A DNA stretch of 64,000 bases from AWTP1-13 sp963840075 (GCA_963840075.1 CAWIXS010000018.1:124001-188000); one strand, 5' to 3'. Counted from the stretch's first letter, positions 17,088-26,192 are shown. A program made the numbers and translations. Notes: generated by a model not told the origin, from the letters alone.

Positions 17088-17564
17088 TCAGCCTCCTCTC
17101 ATCTCGGCGGCGGCGTCGAGCACCGCGCGCACGATCTTGTCGTAGCCGGTGCAGCGGCACAGGTTGCCGGCGAGCCAGTAGCGAACCTCCGTCTCGGTGG
17201 GATCGGGCGAACGCTCCAGCAGCGCCTTGGCGGCGATCAGGAAACCCGGCGTGCACACCCCGCACTGCAGGGCCGCATGCTCCAGGAACTTGCGCTGCAG
17301 CGGGTGCAGCGCCTCGCCGTTGGCCATGCCCTCGATGGTGGCGATCGACTTGCCCCGCCCCTCCACGCCCAGCATCAGGCAGGAGCAGACGAGCCGGCCG
17401 TCGACGGTGACGCTGCAGGCGCCGCAGTCGCCCGTGGCGCAGCCTTCCTTGGTGCCGGTGAGGCCCAGCTGGTCGCGCAGGCAGTCGAGCAGCGTGTCCT
17501 CGGTCTCGCACAGGAACTCGACCGGGTCGCCGTTGACGGTTGCAGTGATGTGATGCTTGGCCAT
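17088..17564 (-). CDS. molybdenum hydroxylase 2Fe-2S small subunit
   Basis: A 158-residue subunit with two [2Fe-2S] centres. The plant-ferredoxin-type site is seen in KEGCATGDCGACSVTVDG plus a later Cys (LVCSCLM), and the second site in LQCGVCTPGF and LAGNLCRCTGYDKIV. It passes electrons from the molybdenum site of the large subunit to the FAD subunit. Its ATG overlaps the stop of the upstream FAD gene (TGATG). Confidence 0.95.
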   Translation of the reverse strand: MAKHHITATVNGDPVEFLCETEDTLLDCLRDQLGLTGTKEGCATGDCGACSVTVDGRLVCSCLMLGVEGRGKSIATIEGMANGEALHPLQRKFLEHAALQCGVCTPGFLIAAKALLERSPDPTETEVRYWLAGNLCRCTGYDKIVRAVLDAAAEMRGG

Positions 17565-18424
17565 CAGGCTTTCCTCGCCCGTTCGAGTGCGATCAGTGCG
17601 GCCCGGCGGGCCAGCACGCCCGCCACCTTGATGCGGTACTCCTTGGTGCCGCGCTTGTCGTCGATCGGCTGGCACGCGGCGCGCGCGGCGGCGTCGAGCT
17701 TCTGCAGCGCCGGCTCGTCGACCTTGGTGCCGATCAGCGCCTTGGCGGCGTCGGCGACCAGCAGCGGGCGCGGCGCGACGGCGCCGAGCGAAACCCGTGC
17801 TGCCGTGCATGTGCCGCCCGCGTCGAGCGTCAGGCATACGCCGCAGCCGACCACGGCGATGTCCATCTCGGTACGCGGGATGAATCGCAGGTAGGCATCG
17901 CCCGTGCGCGCCGGGCGCGCGGGCAGCAGGAACGAGGCGATGATCTCGCCCTTCTCCAGCGCGAGCTTGCGCGGGGCCAGCATGACATCCTCGACCGGCA
18001 GCTCGCGCCGGCCCATGGGGCCCACGATCGAGGCCTTGGCCCCGGCCGCGATCAGCGCCGGCACGCTGTCGGCGGCCGGCGAGCCGTTGCAGAGGTTGCC
18101 GCCCATGGTGGCGCGGCCCTGGATCTGGGTGGAGCCGATCAGGTTGGCGGCCTCCACCACGCCCGGCCACACCGACTTGAGCCTGGGGTGCTCCTTGAGC
18201 TCGGCCCCCGGCACCGCGGCCCCTACCCTGAAGCCGCCGCCCTCCTCCTTGATCTCCTTGAGCTCCGGGATGCCCTTGATGTCGACCAGCAGGACGGGGT
18301 CGACGAGATCGGTGCGCAGCTGCACCAGAAGATCGGTGCCTCCGGCCAGCACCCGTGCCTCGCCGGACTCCCCCGCCAGCAGGGCCACCGCCTGGTCGAT
18401 GGTGCTCGGTGCCTCATACCGCAT
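17564..18424 (-). CDS. molybdenum hydroxylase FAD-binding medium subunit
   Basis: The 286-residue FAD subunit has the PCMH-type FAD motifs VLAGGTDLLVQ (about 25-35) and GRATMGGNLCNGSPAADSVP (about 103-122), followed by the CO dehydrogenase flavoprotein C-terminal domain. It is the first gene of the medium-small-large operon. The 185-base gap upstream (18425-18609), divergent from the 18610 gene, should hold the promoter, but I cannot pick a clear -35/-10 pair. Confidence 0.95.
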   Translation of the reverse strand: MRYEAPSTIDQAVALLAGESGEARVLAGGTDLLVQLRTDLVDPVLLVDIKGIPELKEIKEEGGGFRVGAAVPGAELKEHPRLKSVWPGVVEAANLIGSTQIQGRATMGGNLCNGSPAADSVPALIAAGAKASIVGPMGRRELPVEDVMLAPRKLALEKGEIIASFLLPARPARTGDAYLRFIPRTEMDIAVVGCGVCLTLDAGGTCTAARVSLGAVAPRPLLVADAAKALIGTKVDEPALQKLDAAARAACQPIDDKRGTKEYRIKVAGVLARRAALIALERARKA

Positions 18425-18609
18425 GTGTCATGGTCCTCGTTCCTCCCTTTGCGCGGGTGGAAGATGGCACAGCCGGGCGCCCGTCGCCAACCTCGCAACG
18501 GTCAATGTTGGGTTGCGTTGCCGGAATTGGCACGTTTGGCGCCCGGCAAGGCTCGCTGCTATGCTACGAGAGCTGTCGTACAAGGCCATCGCCACTGGAA
18601 GTGATCCCT

Positions 18610-18934
18610 ATGCCAGCCAGCACCGTGTGGATTTCGTACGATCTCGGTGTCCGCGGAGACTACGAAGGTCTCTATGCGTGGCTGGATGCTCACGACGCCA
18701 AGGAATGCGGAGACTCGTTGGCCGTTCTGACCTACAGCCACGAGGGCTCGTTGATCGACAAACTGAAAGCCGACTTGAACAGGCATATCACGAAGGATAA
18801 GCGCACGCGATTTACGTGATCTACCGCGACCAGGCCACCGGCAAGAACAAGGGGATATCTTCGGCAGTCGGCGGGCGGCTGCCTGGACCGGCTATGCTCC
18901 ATCCGACCTGGCCACGGTGGATGACGAGACTTGA
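18610..18934 (+). pseudogene. Cas2/VapD-like small protein, broken by frameshifts
   Basis: The first 69 residues (TVWISYDLGVRGDYEGLYAW, then KECGDSLAVLTYSHEG and LIDKLKADLNRHI) read to TGA 18819. In the next frame the chain continues as IYVIYRDQATGKNKG, and in a third as DIFGSRRAAAWTGYAPSDL to TGA 18934. The beta-alpha-beta pattern (VWISYDL ... LKADLNRHI ... RIYVIYRD) resembles the ferredoxin-like fold of Cas2, VapD and SinR-type proteins. Two frame changes in about 320 bases mean it is either decayed or hit by errors. The likely partner is the PIN gene three bases downstream. Fold assignment is inference. Confidence 0.55.
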
Positions 18935-18937
18935 AAG

Positions 18938-19195
18938 ATGGCCGTGATACTGGTGGACACCGGCGTTTGGTACGCTATCTGCGATCCACGAGATCGGACG
19001 GTCAGCCAGGAAGTGGCCGACGATCTCTATATGCGCATCAAGGTCCATTCGGTCCTGGTTCCGTGGCCGGTCCTATACGAGACATTTGTACTCGACGCAG
19101 GATCGAACTCTGGTCGCAATAGTCCTGCGAGTCTCTCGATCGCTGGGATGCCGGAGCGAAGTTGGCGTCGAGCACACATGCAGGCCAACCATTGA
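18938..19195 (+). pseudogene. truncated PIN-domain (VapC-like) toxin
   Basis: ATG 18938 opens with ILVDTGVWYAICDPRDRT, the first PIN strand with its metal-binding Asp, and continues through VLVPWPVLYETFV, where the conserved Glu sits. After about residue 50 the sequence departs from the PIN fold (GSNSGRNSPASLSIAG), and the C-terminal acidic residues are missing, so the protein should be inactive. It begins three bases after the Cas2-like remnant, suggesting a former two-gene toxin-antitoxin unit. Confidence 0.6.
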
Positions 19196-19204
19196 GGAGC
19201 AGGA

Positions 19205-19504
19205 ATGGCCAAGAAGGGGTACTGGATCGGGCACGTCGATGTGACGAACCCGGAGCGCTACAAGGATTACATGGCGGCCAACGCCGCCCCCCTGCAGAAG
19301 TACGGGGCGCGCTTTCTCGTGCGCAACGGCGAGAGCCAGGTGGTCGCGGGCGGGCTCGCCGGGCGGCGCCACGTGGTCATCGAGTTCGACAGCTACGCCG
19401 CCGCCAAGGCCTGCTACGAATCGCCGGAATATCAGGCGGCGGCCAAGATCCGCGACGAGGCCAGCAGCGCCGACATCGTCGTGATCGAAGGCTACGAGGG
19501 CTGA
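19205..19504 (+). CDS. DUF1330 family protein
   Basis: The 99-residue product has the DUF1330 pattern: GYWIGHVDVTNPERYKDY at the start, a central ARFLVRNGESQVVAGG and a closing VIEFDSYAAAKACYESPEYQ. This is a small dimeric alpha-beta barrel fold of unknown function. ATG 19205 has AGGAG five bases upstream. It is intact although next to the decayed PIN pair. Confidence 0.92.
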   Translation: MAKKGYWIGHVDVTNPERYKDYMAANAAPLQKYGARFLVRNGESQVVAGGLAGRRHVVIEFDSYAAAKACYESPEYQAAAKIRDEASSADIVVIEGYEG

Positions 19505-19616
19505 AACCGTCGGGCGCTCGGGCCATGGCGTCCACAGGAGCAGGAATCGGGTCGATTCGCGCCGCCGGGCGCCCTAAGTCAGGGCCAACGCCGCCAGCAA
19601 CCGCGAGACTAGACCC

Positions 19617-20534
19617 ATGCTCCATGCCCCCGTCGCCACCGAGACCGCCACCCGGCAAAGCGCCGACCGCGCGCGCGATTACGAGCTGATCCGCCGCGCC
19701 ATCGGCTTCCTGTCCGAGACCTGGACCGAGCAGCCCTCCCTGGAGCGCCTGGCCCAGCATCTCGAATTGAGCCCCGCCCACTGCCAGAGGCTGTTCAAGC
19801 GCTGGTGCGGGCTGAGCCCCAAGGAGTTCGTGCAGGCCATCACCGTGGACCATGCCCGCAGTCTGCTCGACGGCGCGGCCAGCGTGCTCGACGCCGCCTA
19901 CGAGGTCGGATTGTCCGGCGCGGGGCGGCTGCACGACCTCTTCGTCTCGCACGAGGCCATGACGCCCGGCGACTACAAGCGCCGCGGCGAGGGCCTCGAG
20001 ATGGCCTACGCCTTCCACTCCTCCCCGTTCGGCGACGCCCTGCTGATCGCCACCGAGCGCGGCCTCGCCGGCCTCGCCTTCGTCGACGAGGACAAGGCCC
20101 AGGCGCGGGAGGATGTGCTCGACGACATGCGGGAGCGCTGGCCCAAGGCGCGCTTCGTCGCGGCGCCGGAGCGGACCGGCCCCTTCGCCCGGCAGGTCTT
20201 CGACCCCGGCACCTGGAGCCCGGAGCGGCCGGTGCGCCTCGTCATGATCGGCACCGACTTCGAGGTGCAGGTGTGGGAGGCGCTCCTCGCCATCCCCATG
20301 GGCCGCGCCGTGAGCTACCAGGACATCGCCCGCCACCTGGGCCAGCCCACGGCAGCGCGCGCCGTCGGCAGCGCGGTGGGGCGCAACCCGATCTCGTTCG
20401 TGGTGCCGTGCCACCGCGTCCTGCGCGGCGACGGCAGCCTCGGCGGCTACCACTGGGGCCTCACCCGCAAGCGCGCGCTGATCGGCTGGGAGACCGGCCG
20501 CGTGGCGCAGCGCGGCGCCGCCGCAGCCACCTGA
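19617..20534 (+). CDS. AraC-HTH/methylated-DNA-cysteine methyltransferase fusion
   Basis: A 305-residue Ada-like protein without the N-terminal zinc methyl-phosphotriester domain. Residues about 22-122 form an AraC-type HTH (LERLAQHLELSPAHCQRLF; GLSPKEFVQ). Residues about 128-298 are the O6-methylguanine methyltransferase domain, with the acceptor C265 in VVPCHRVLRG and the preceding RAVGSAVGRNPISF. It repairs alkylated guanine by suicidal transfer and may regulate genes through the HTH. Without the Cys-rich sensor it cannot be activated in the classical Ada way. Confidence 0.9.
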   Translation: MLHAPVATETATRQSADRARDYELIRRAIGFLSETWTEQPSLERLAQHLELSPAHCQRLFKRWCGLSPKEFVQAITVDHARSLLDGAASVLDAAYEVGLSGAGRLHDLFVSHEAMTPGDYKRRGEGLEMAYAFHSSPFGDALLIATERGLAGLAFVDEDKAQAREDVLDDMRERWPKARFVAAPERTGPFARQVFDPGTWSPERPVRLVMIGTDFEVQVWEALLAIPMGRAVSYQDIARHLGQPTAARAVGSAVGRNPISFVVPCHRVLRGDGSLGGYHWGLTRKRALIGWETGRVAQRGAAAAT

Positions 20535-20754
20535 GTCCCCCCGCCCCTTGCGGCGAGATGAGAGGTGGGCGGAAACCCACCTCGATGCCCTGCGACTGAA
20601 CCACCCCCGGATCAAGTCCGGGGCAGGCTCCGTGCCGCCCCGCAAGGGACCGCAGGGGAGTGACGCTGCGCCCGCGCCGGCAACACAGTGTCGCCGACAT
20701 TGTGAGTTTTTACCCACCCGAGGCTCACGCGAGGGTCCAGGAAGAGGTGCAGGG

Positions 20755-22161
20755 GTGGTCGATATCTTCAGGGCGATCGATTCCGCTTCCGAGGCGGGCG
20801 CCCCGGCAGCGCAGGCGAATGCGGCGACCGTCGATCCCTACACCGGTGCCACATCCTCGACGCGCGAGAAGTTCCTGCCCGTCACGCGCCACGCCCTGCT
20901 CGACCGCCTCACCGCGCCGGCCCTCTGGCCCAACGGCGACAGCGTGCAGGCGCGCCGCTTCCTGCGCTACCTCGACTACTGGCGCCGCCACAGCTACTCG
21001 GTGAGGCTCCTGGACCTCGAGCAGCTCTACGAGCCCTTCAGCCCCGATACCGACCTCCTGCAGACGCGCAAGTTCAACGCGGAGGAGCGCCACGCCATGC
21101 AGAAGCGCCTGGTCGCGCAGATGGCGGGGCTCCTCGAGCAGGGCAACTTCACCCGCATCGATCCCGCCGACTTCCACATCATCCTGACGAGGGACTCCCA
21201 CTACGGCCTCGACCTGCAGGTCGACACCGACGCCTTCGAGGAGCTGCTCATCTTCTACCGCGGCGAGGCCAGCATCACCGAGCGGCACCGGGACTTCAGG
21301 AAGGCCTACATGGGCTGGAGGGAGATCAAGGTACCGGTGTTCCAGCGGCTCTTCATCCTCTTCAAGCTCAAGCCGTTCGAGGTACGCGTCGAGGAGGTGA
21401 TGCAGGCGAAGAAGCTGGAGCGGAAGGAGGCCCAGAGCATCGTGCGCAAGCAGCGCCGGGAGCTGCCCGACACGGTCTCCAGCGACTACGTCTACATCAA
21501 GCTGTTCAAGAACATGCCGCGCAGCGACGTGGAGATGGCGTTCCCCAACACCCGGGTGCGCTTCCGCATGCTCGACAAGATCAAGTTCGGCGTGACGGCC
21601 GGCAGCGGCTTCGGCGTGGGGGTGGTGAGCACCGCCGGCAAGCTCGCGCTGCTCACCAATCCCTACACGCTGGTGATGACGCTGGCGGGCCTCGGCGGCA
21701 TTGCCGTGCGCCAGGCCAGCGCCTTCATCAACCAGCGCAACCGCTACATGGTGGTGCTGGCGCGCAACCTCTATTTCCATTCCATGGCGGACAACCGCGG
21801 GGTGATGACCCTGCTCGCCGACCGCGCGGCGGACGAGGACATCAAGGAGGAGATGCTGCTCTACACCGCAATCGCCAACGCGCAGGTCAACGTGGGCGAT
21901 TTGAAAAGGGTCGACGAGGTGATCGAGCAGTATTTGCAGACGACCTTCGGGCTCCACGTCAATTTCGATGTGGAGGACGCCCTCACCCGCCTCAAGCAGG
22001 AAGGGATCGTCACCGAGCTCGCCGATGGTACGCTGCAGACCCTGCCGCCGCACGAAGCGGCGCTCCATATCGACAAGCTGTGGGACGCCTGCCTCGACCA
22101 GCTGCCCGACATCACCACTGCGGGGGAAGGCCGCGAGATCGAGGCCCCGCCGCACGGGTAG
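20755..22161 (+). CDS. DUF3754 (TMEM143-like) protein
   Basis: The product of about 468 residues starts at GTG 20755, preceded by AGGAAGAGG. The central part (FRKAYMGWREIKVPVFQRLF, LFKLKPFEVRVEEV, IYIKLFKNMPRSDVEM read as VYIKLFKNMPRSDVEM) matches the DUF3754 family shared with eukaryotic TMEM143. Two hydrophobic segments follow (FGVGVVSTAGKLALLTN; TLVMTLAGLGGIAVRQ). The C-terminal region is soluble and winged-helix-like (LTRLKQEGIVTELADGTLQT). Function unknown. The longer frame beginning at 20548 runs through a repeat-like spacer and is not used. Confidence 0.85.
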   Translation: MVDIFRAIDSASEAGAPAAQANAATVDPYTGATSSTREKFLPVTRHALLDRLTAPALWPNGDSVQARRFLRYLDYWRRHSYSVRLLDLEQLYEPFSPDTDLLQTRKFNAEERHAMQKRLVAQMAGLLEQGNFTRIDPADFHIILTRDSHYGLDLQVDTDAFEELLIFYRGEASITERHRDFRKAYMGWREIKVPVFQRLFILFKLKPFEVRVEEVMQAKKLERKEAQSIVRKQRRELPDTVSSDYVYIKLFKNMPRSDVEMAFPNTRVRFRMLDKIKFGVTAGSGFGVGVVSTAGKLALLTNPYTLVMTLAGLGGIAVRQASAFINQRNRYMVVLARNLYFHSMADNRGVMTLLADRAADEDIKEEMLLYTAIANAQVNVGDLKRVDEVIEQYLQTTFGLHVNFDVEDALTRLKQEGIVTELADGTLQTLPPHEAALHIDKLWDACLDQLPDITTAGEGREIEAPPHG

Positions 22162-22202
22162 CCCACGGCCCACGGCCGGAGTGTTGTGGTTTTGACGAAG
22201 CG

Positions 22203-22303
22203 AAATCCTGTGTCACGCCGGGACTTGTTCCCGGCATCCAGCCAACCGCTCGCTCTGGCGCTCGCTTTGGCTGGATCCCGGCAACAGGTGCCGGGATGAC
22301 ATG
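22203..22303. repeat. CGTCATCCCGG-type inverted repeat
   Basis: GTCACGCCGGGACTTGTTCC and its approximate complement ending in TGCCGGGATGACAT bracket a second inverted pair (GGCATCCAGCCA / TGGCTGGATCCC). The element fills most of the gap after the DUF3754 gene and may terminate transcription. Confidence 0.7.
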
Positions 22304-22525
22304 AAGCCAAGCGCCGATAACATAACGCCAACGCCCCCGAAGCTCCTCACCCCCCGGGTCCTGGCCCCCGCGAGGGTGTGAACGGACGTGATCGCCCGTC
22401 ATCGCCGCCGTCAATCGATCGGTGGACGCGCATTGGCGCCGCCCCGCCTACATCGACCCGTTGAGGGGGCGGCCGGCTGCGACCAGGCAGCGCGGCCCGC
22501 CCCGAATCCGTCAAAGGAGGCAACA

Positions 22526-23326
22526 ATGGGACGCGTTCTGGGATTTGCCTACGGCGCGGCGGCCTACGCCGTGTTCTTCGGCACCATTCTCTATGCCATC
22601 GGCTTCGTTACCGGCTTCCTCGTCCCGAAGACGATCGACACAGGTCCGGCAGGGCCGATCGGCGAAGCCCTTATCGTCAACGTCCTGCTCATGTCGCTGT
22701 TCGCCGTGCAGCACAGCGTCATGGCCAGGAAGGGGTTCAAGCGCTGGTGGACGCAATTCGTCCCCGCCGCGATCGAGCGCAGCACCTACGTGCTTCTTGC
22801 CAGCCTCGCGCTGATCCTGCTGTTCTGGCAGTGGCGCCCGATCCCGGCGACGGTGTGGCAGGTGAGCGAGCCCAATCTCGCGATGGCGCTCATGGGGCTG
22901 TCGCTGTTTGGGTGGGCGATCGTCTTCCTTGCCACGTTCATGATCAACCATTTCGAGCTGTTCGGCCTGTACCAGGTGGTGCTCAATCTGGCCGGCCGCA
23001 GGCCCGCCGAGCCGCGCTTCAAGACCCCGCTGCTCTACAAGCTCGTCCGGCATCCGATCTATCTGGGCTTCATCATCGCCTTCTGGGCAACGCCGGTCAT
23101 GACCGCGGGCCACCTGCTGTTCGCCGCGGTCACGACCGCCTACATCTTCGTCGGCATCTTCCTGGAGGAGCGCGACCTCGTCGCCCTCTTCGGCGACGAG
23201 TACCGCCGTTATCGCCAGCGCGTCGCCATGCTGCTGCCGCTGCGCTGGAGGTCCTCCCGGGCCTCCGATGCACCACAGGCGTCGCAGACCTGGTCCGATC
23301 CGCAGGACACGGCGCCAAGGGCCTGA
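22526..23326 (+). CDS. mddA: methanethiol S-methyltransferase, NnrU/isoprenylcysteine methyltransferase-like
   Basis: This is an integral-membrane methyltransferase resembling MddA, which converts methanethiol to dimethyl sulfide with S-adenosylmethionine. The 266 residues contain five or six TM helices. Signatures are FVTGFLVPKTIDTGPAGP at the N-terminus, LFAVQHSVMARKGFKRWW, and the C-terminal methyltransferase pattern LVRHPIYLGFIIAFWATP with FLEERDLVALFGDEYRRYR. A perfect AGGAGG lies five bases before ATG 22526. NnrU-type proteins share the fold; the substrate assignment rests on the N-terminal MddA-like motifs. Confidence 0.82.
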   Translation: MGRVLGFAYGAAAYAVFFGTILYAIGFVTGFLVPKTIDTGPAGPIGEALIVNVLLMSLFAVQHSVMARKGFKRWWTQFVPAAIERSTYVLLASLALILLFWQWRPIPATVWQVSEPNLAMALMGLSLFGWAIVFLATFMINHFELFGLYQVVLNLAGRRPAEPRFKTPLLYKLVRHPIYLGFIIAFWATPVMTAGHLLFAAVTTAYIFVGIFLEERDLVALFGDEYRRYRQRVAMLLPLRWRSSRASDAPQASQTWSDPQDTAPRA

Positions 23327-23422
23327 TGGCCGGCCCGGCCACGGCGTACACGTCGGCGCGGTGGCTGGGCCGCAAAAGCATGGGTTGCGCGGCAGTCGGG
23401 CTGCGCCCTATGACTCCCCTCC

Positions 23423-25265
23423 ATGTTCCAGACCTACGATGCACCACAGGACGGCCGGGAGAACGGCGAGCGCGTTGCCAAGCTGCGCGAGCTGATGGTG
23501 CGCGCGGGGCTCGATGCTCTGCTCGTCCCTCACGCTGACGAATATCAGAATGAATACCTTCCCCCCTGCAATGCGCGCCTCGCCTGGCTGACGGGCTTCA
23601 CCGGCTCCGCGGGGATGGCGGTGATCGTCCGCAAGACCGCCGCGCTGTTCGTCGACGGCCGCTACATCCTGCAGGCCCCCAGGCAGGTGGACACCCGGAT
23701 ATTCGAGGTGCTGCAGGTGCCGGGAGCCAGGCTCTCGGAGTGGGTGGGCCGGCAGCTGAAGCCCGGGACAATGCTCGGCTTCGACCCCAAGCTGCACACC
23801 CCGGGGGCCATCGACGAGCTGACGAGGGAGCTCGAGGCCAGGCGCATCAAGCTGAAGCCGCTGTCGGCCAACCTCGTGGACCGCGTGTGGGGGCGGGCGC
23901 GGCCCCGCCCGCCGCAGGGGCGGGTCGTGCCGCATCCCCTCGAGTATGCCGGCAAGGCCGCCAAGGAGAAGCTCGCCGACCTGCAGGCAACCCTGAGGCA
24001 GGACGGCCAGGACGCGGCCGTCGTCACCGCTCCCGAATTCCATCGCGTGGCTGTTCAACATCCGCGGCTCGGACGTGGCGCACAACCCGGTGGTGCTCGC
24101 CACCGCCATCGTGCCGGCGAGCGGCAAGGCGGAGCTCTACATCGATGCGGCGAAGGTCGGGCCCGAGGCCAAGGCGCATCTGTCACCGCTCGCCAGGATC
24201 AACGAGCCCGCTCGGCTGGAGCGGCGGCTCGCCGCACTCAAGGAGGCCGGCAAGACCGTACGGGTCGGCACCGGAGCGGCGGTCTGGTTCTCGCGCAAGC
24301 TCAAGGGCGGCAAGGCCCGCGTGGTCCGCGCCGCAGACCTGTGCGTGCTGCCCAAGGCGCGCAAGAACGCAACCGAGATCGAAGGTGCCCGCCGGGCCCA
24401 CAAGCGCGACGGCGTGGCGCTGGCGCGCTTCCTGGCCTGGCTCGACCGCGAGGCGGCGAAGGGCGGCCTCGACGAGATCGCCGCAGCGCGGCAGCTCGAG
24501 ACCCTGCGCAGCGAGACGCAGGCGCTGAAGGAGATCAGCTTCGATACCATCTCCGGCGCCGGCTCCAACGGGGCGATCGTGCACTACCGGGTCACGACAG
24601 AGACCAACCGACGGCTTGCGGCCGGCGAGCTCTATCTCGTCGACTCCGGCGCCCAGTACCTCGACGGCACCACCGATGTCACGCGCACCGTCGCCATCGG
24701 CCGGCCCACGCGCGAGATGTGCGAGCGCTTCACCCGCGTGCTCGAGGGGCACATCGCCATTGCCACCGCCCGCTTTCCCGCGGGCACCCGCGGCGTCGAT
24801 CTCGACCCGTTCGCGCGCCGGGCGCTGTGGGACGCCGGGCTCGACTTCGACCACGGCACCGGGCACGGCATCGGCAGCTATCTCTCCGTGCACGAAGGGC
24901 CGCAGGGCATCGGCAAGCAGGCCATGGTGCCGCTGGAGCCCGGCATGATCGTCTCCAACGAGCCCGGCTACTACAAGAGGGGCGCCTACGGCATCCGCAT
25001 CGAGAACCTGGTGCTGGTGCGCGAGCCCGAGACCGTTGCCGGCGGCGAGCGGCCGACGCTCAGCTTCGAGACCCTGACGCTGGTGCCCATCGACCGCCGC
25101 CTCGTTGTGCCGGAGCTGCTCTCGACCGCGGAATTGGACTGGCTCAACGCCTACCACGCGCGCGTTCGCAACAGCATCGGGCCCGAGCTGGGGCCGGCGG
25201 ACCGGGCCTGGCTCGAAGCGGCGACGGATCCGATCTTGGCTCGCCGCCCGCCCGCAGGGGGCTGA
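23423..25265 (+). CDS. pepP: Xaa-Pro aminopeptidase, M24B (one frameshift)
   Basis: A peptidase that removes N-terminal residues preceding proline. The N-terminal creatinase-like domain (LDALLVPHADEYQNEYLPP) is followed by the pita-bread domain, whose five metal ligands are all present: LVDSGAQY and DGTTDVTRT (two Asp), DHGTGHGIG (His), SNEPGYY and RIENLVL (two Glu). One extra base near 24038-24040 shifts the frame between VVTAP and SIAWLFNIRGSD; corrected length is about 613 residues, normal for the three-domain aminopeptidase P1. The break probably reflects sequencing error. Confidence 0.9.
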
Positions 25266-25582
25266 GGTATCTCCCGCCCGTCAGCGTGGCTCTTCCGCTG
25301 GTTGAGACCGCTATCCTTCAACATGCAGCCGACAGCGCATGCGGCCGCTGTATCGGCAAGCGGAGATTCGCGCTCAGAGCCCTCAGTTTTCGCTGGAGAC
25401 CTCGAGGGCACCCAAGTACCTGCCGACACCCCGATGGCCCTGGGCGGGCCGGAAAACGCGTCCCAGGGCCATTCCGGCAAGCCGCGCTCCAGGTGCATTG
25501 GCCAAAACCGGACCGGGCCATGCGTTGACGCTGCAATCGATGTGGGCACAACCACTCTTTGCCGTCGGCGACCCCAGGTAGC
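25266..25582. other. intergenic region without recognised gene
   Basis: Just over 300 bases between aminopeptidase P and the remnants that follow. Short frames exist on both strands but none has family features. A short segment (CCCAGGTAGCTCAGCCGG) looks tRNA-D-arm-like, but no acceptor or anticodon stems can be paired around it. Confidence 0.5.
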
Positions 25583-25884
25583 TCAGCCGGACATCCGAGA
25601 ATGTCCCTTTCGCGTAGCAACAGCAACGAGCCGATCCTGCCAGGCAGGCGGCACAACATAGCCGGGCAAAAGCTCCATATCTTCAAACCAGGGCTCAAGA
25701 CGCTCGCGCAGCTCTGACGCCGACCAGCAGCGCATGCGGAGCTCGGTTGCGTAGCGTTCGATGGCGCTCGTACCTGGTTCGCGAAACTCGAAGATCTCGC
25801 TGACGATCAATTGCTGGGCGGCGGTGCTGCCGCAAATCGCCCGGCACTTCGCAGAGGAGATCCGGCTGGGATTCCAACCTTATA
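25583..25884 (-). pseudogene. C-terminal fragment of an unidentified protein
   Basis: An open frame of about 100 codons runs from a TAA just upstream of 25884 to the stop at 25583 with no plausible early start; ATG or GTG appears only internally, near 25810. The sequence LIVSEIFEFREPGTSAIERY and MRCWSASELRERLEPWFEDM is protein-like and recalls the end of a SAM-dependent methyltransferase, but the fit is weak. It appears to have lost its 5' part. Confidence 0.4.
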
Positions 25885-25970
25885 CAATGCGCGCGACATC
25901 TCGACGATCTCCGACCGCAAACGCGCCCTGCCGCGCAACTCGCGCTTCCCTTCGGTTCTCTTCGTCATGA
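25811..25970 (-). pseudogene. antitoxin-like N-terminal fragment
   Basis: ATG 25970 has GGAGG a few bases upstream and encodes KRTEGKRELRGRARLRSEIV then EMSRALYKVGI. This resembles the N-terminus of small antitoxins that precede an HTH segment. After that point the reading loses the expected pattern and ends at a stop within about 20 codons. It is best read as a decayed toxin-antitoxin gene. Confidence 0.35.
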
Positions 25971-25984
25971 TGACCTCCGGAGCT

Positions 25985-26056
25985 GAAGGGGCCAGACCCC
26001 TCGCGCCAACCTGTTACGCATTATGCGCCTTGATGGCGAGGGGTCTGCCCCCTTCT
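25985..26056. repeat. GGGGTCAGACCCCTCG-type inverted repeat
   Basis: GGGGCCAGACCCCTCGC and GCGAGGGGTCTGCCCCCTTC form inverted arms about 35 bases apart. A closely similar element lies at 47826-47892. The family is related to, but distinct from, the GTGTCAGACC palindromes. Confidence 0.7.
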
Positions 26057-26190
26057 CACCCCAGCTGCAGCACGCGCTGCAGCAACGCCAGCCCGGCCTC
26101 CAGCACGGCGATGATGGTCTCGGCCTTGCGGAAGCCGTGCGCCTCGCCGGGGAGCTCGGGGCAGGCGACCTCGAGGCGAGCCTTTTGCAA
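26056..26190 (-). pseudogene. duplicated 3' end of the S9 peptidase gene
   Basis: This encodes ELPGEAHGFRKAETIIAVLE then AGLALLQRVLQLG and a stop, closely matching the last about 33 residues of the S9 peptidase ending at 27155. By eye about 100 bases align at roughly 85-90% identity, including a shared 20-base run at the 3' end (AGCTGCAGCACGCGCTGCAG). The copy contains the catalytic His but nothing of the rest of the gene. It lies on the far side of the PIN/antitoxin module from the intact gene, in the same orientation. Confidence 0.8.
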
Positions 26191-26192
26191 CG

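Noticed and set aside
18610..18934. Cas2 of a CRISPR system
   Set aside because: Only fold-level resemblance, no Cas1 and no array; the PIN neighbour favours a toxin-antitoxin reading.
25560..25620. Possible tRNA (TAGCTCAG-like segment)
   Set aside because: No acceptor stem, anticodon arm or T-arm can be paired around it.
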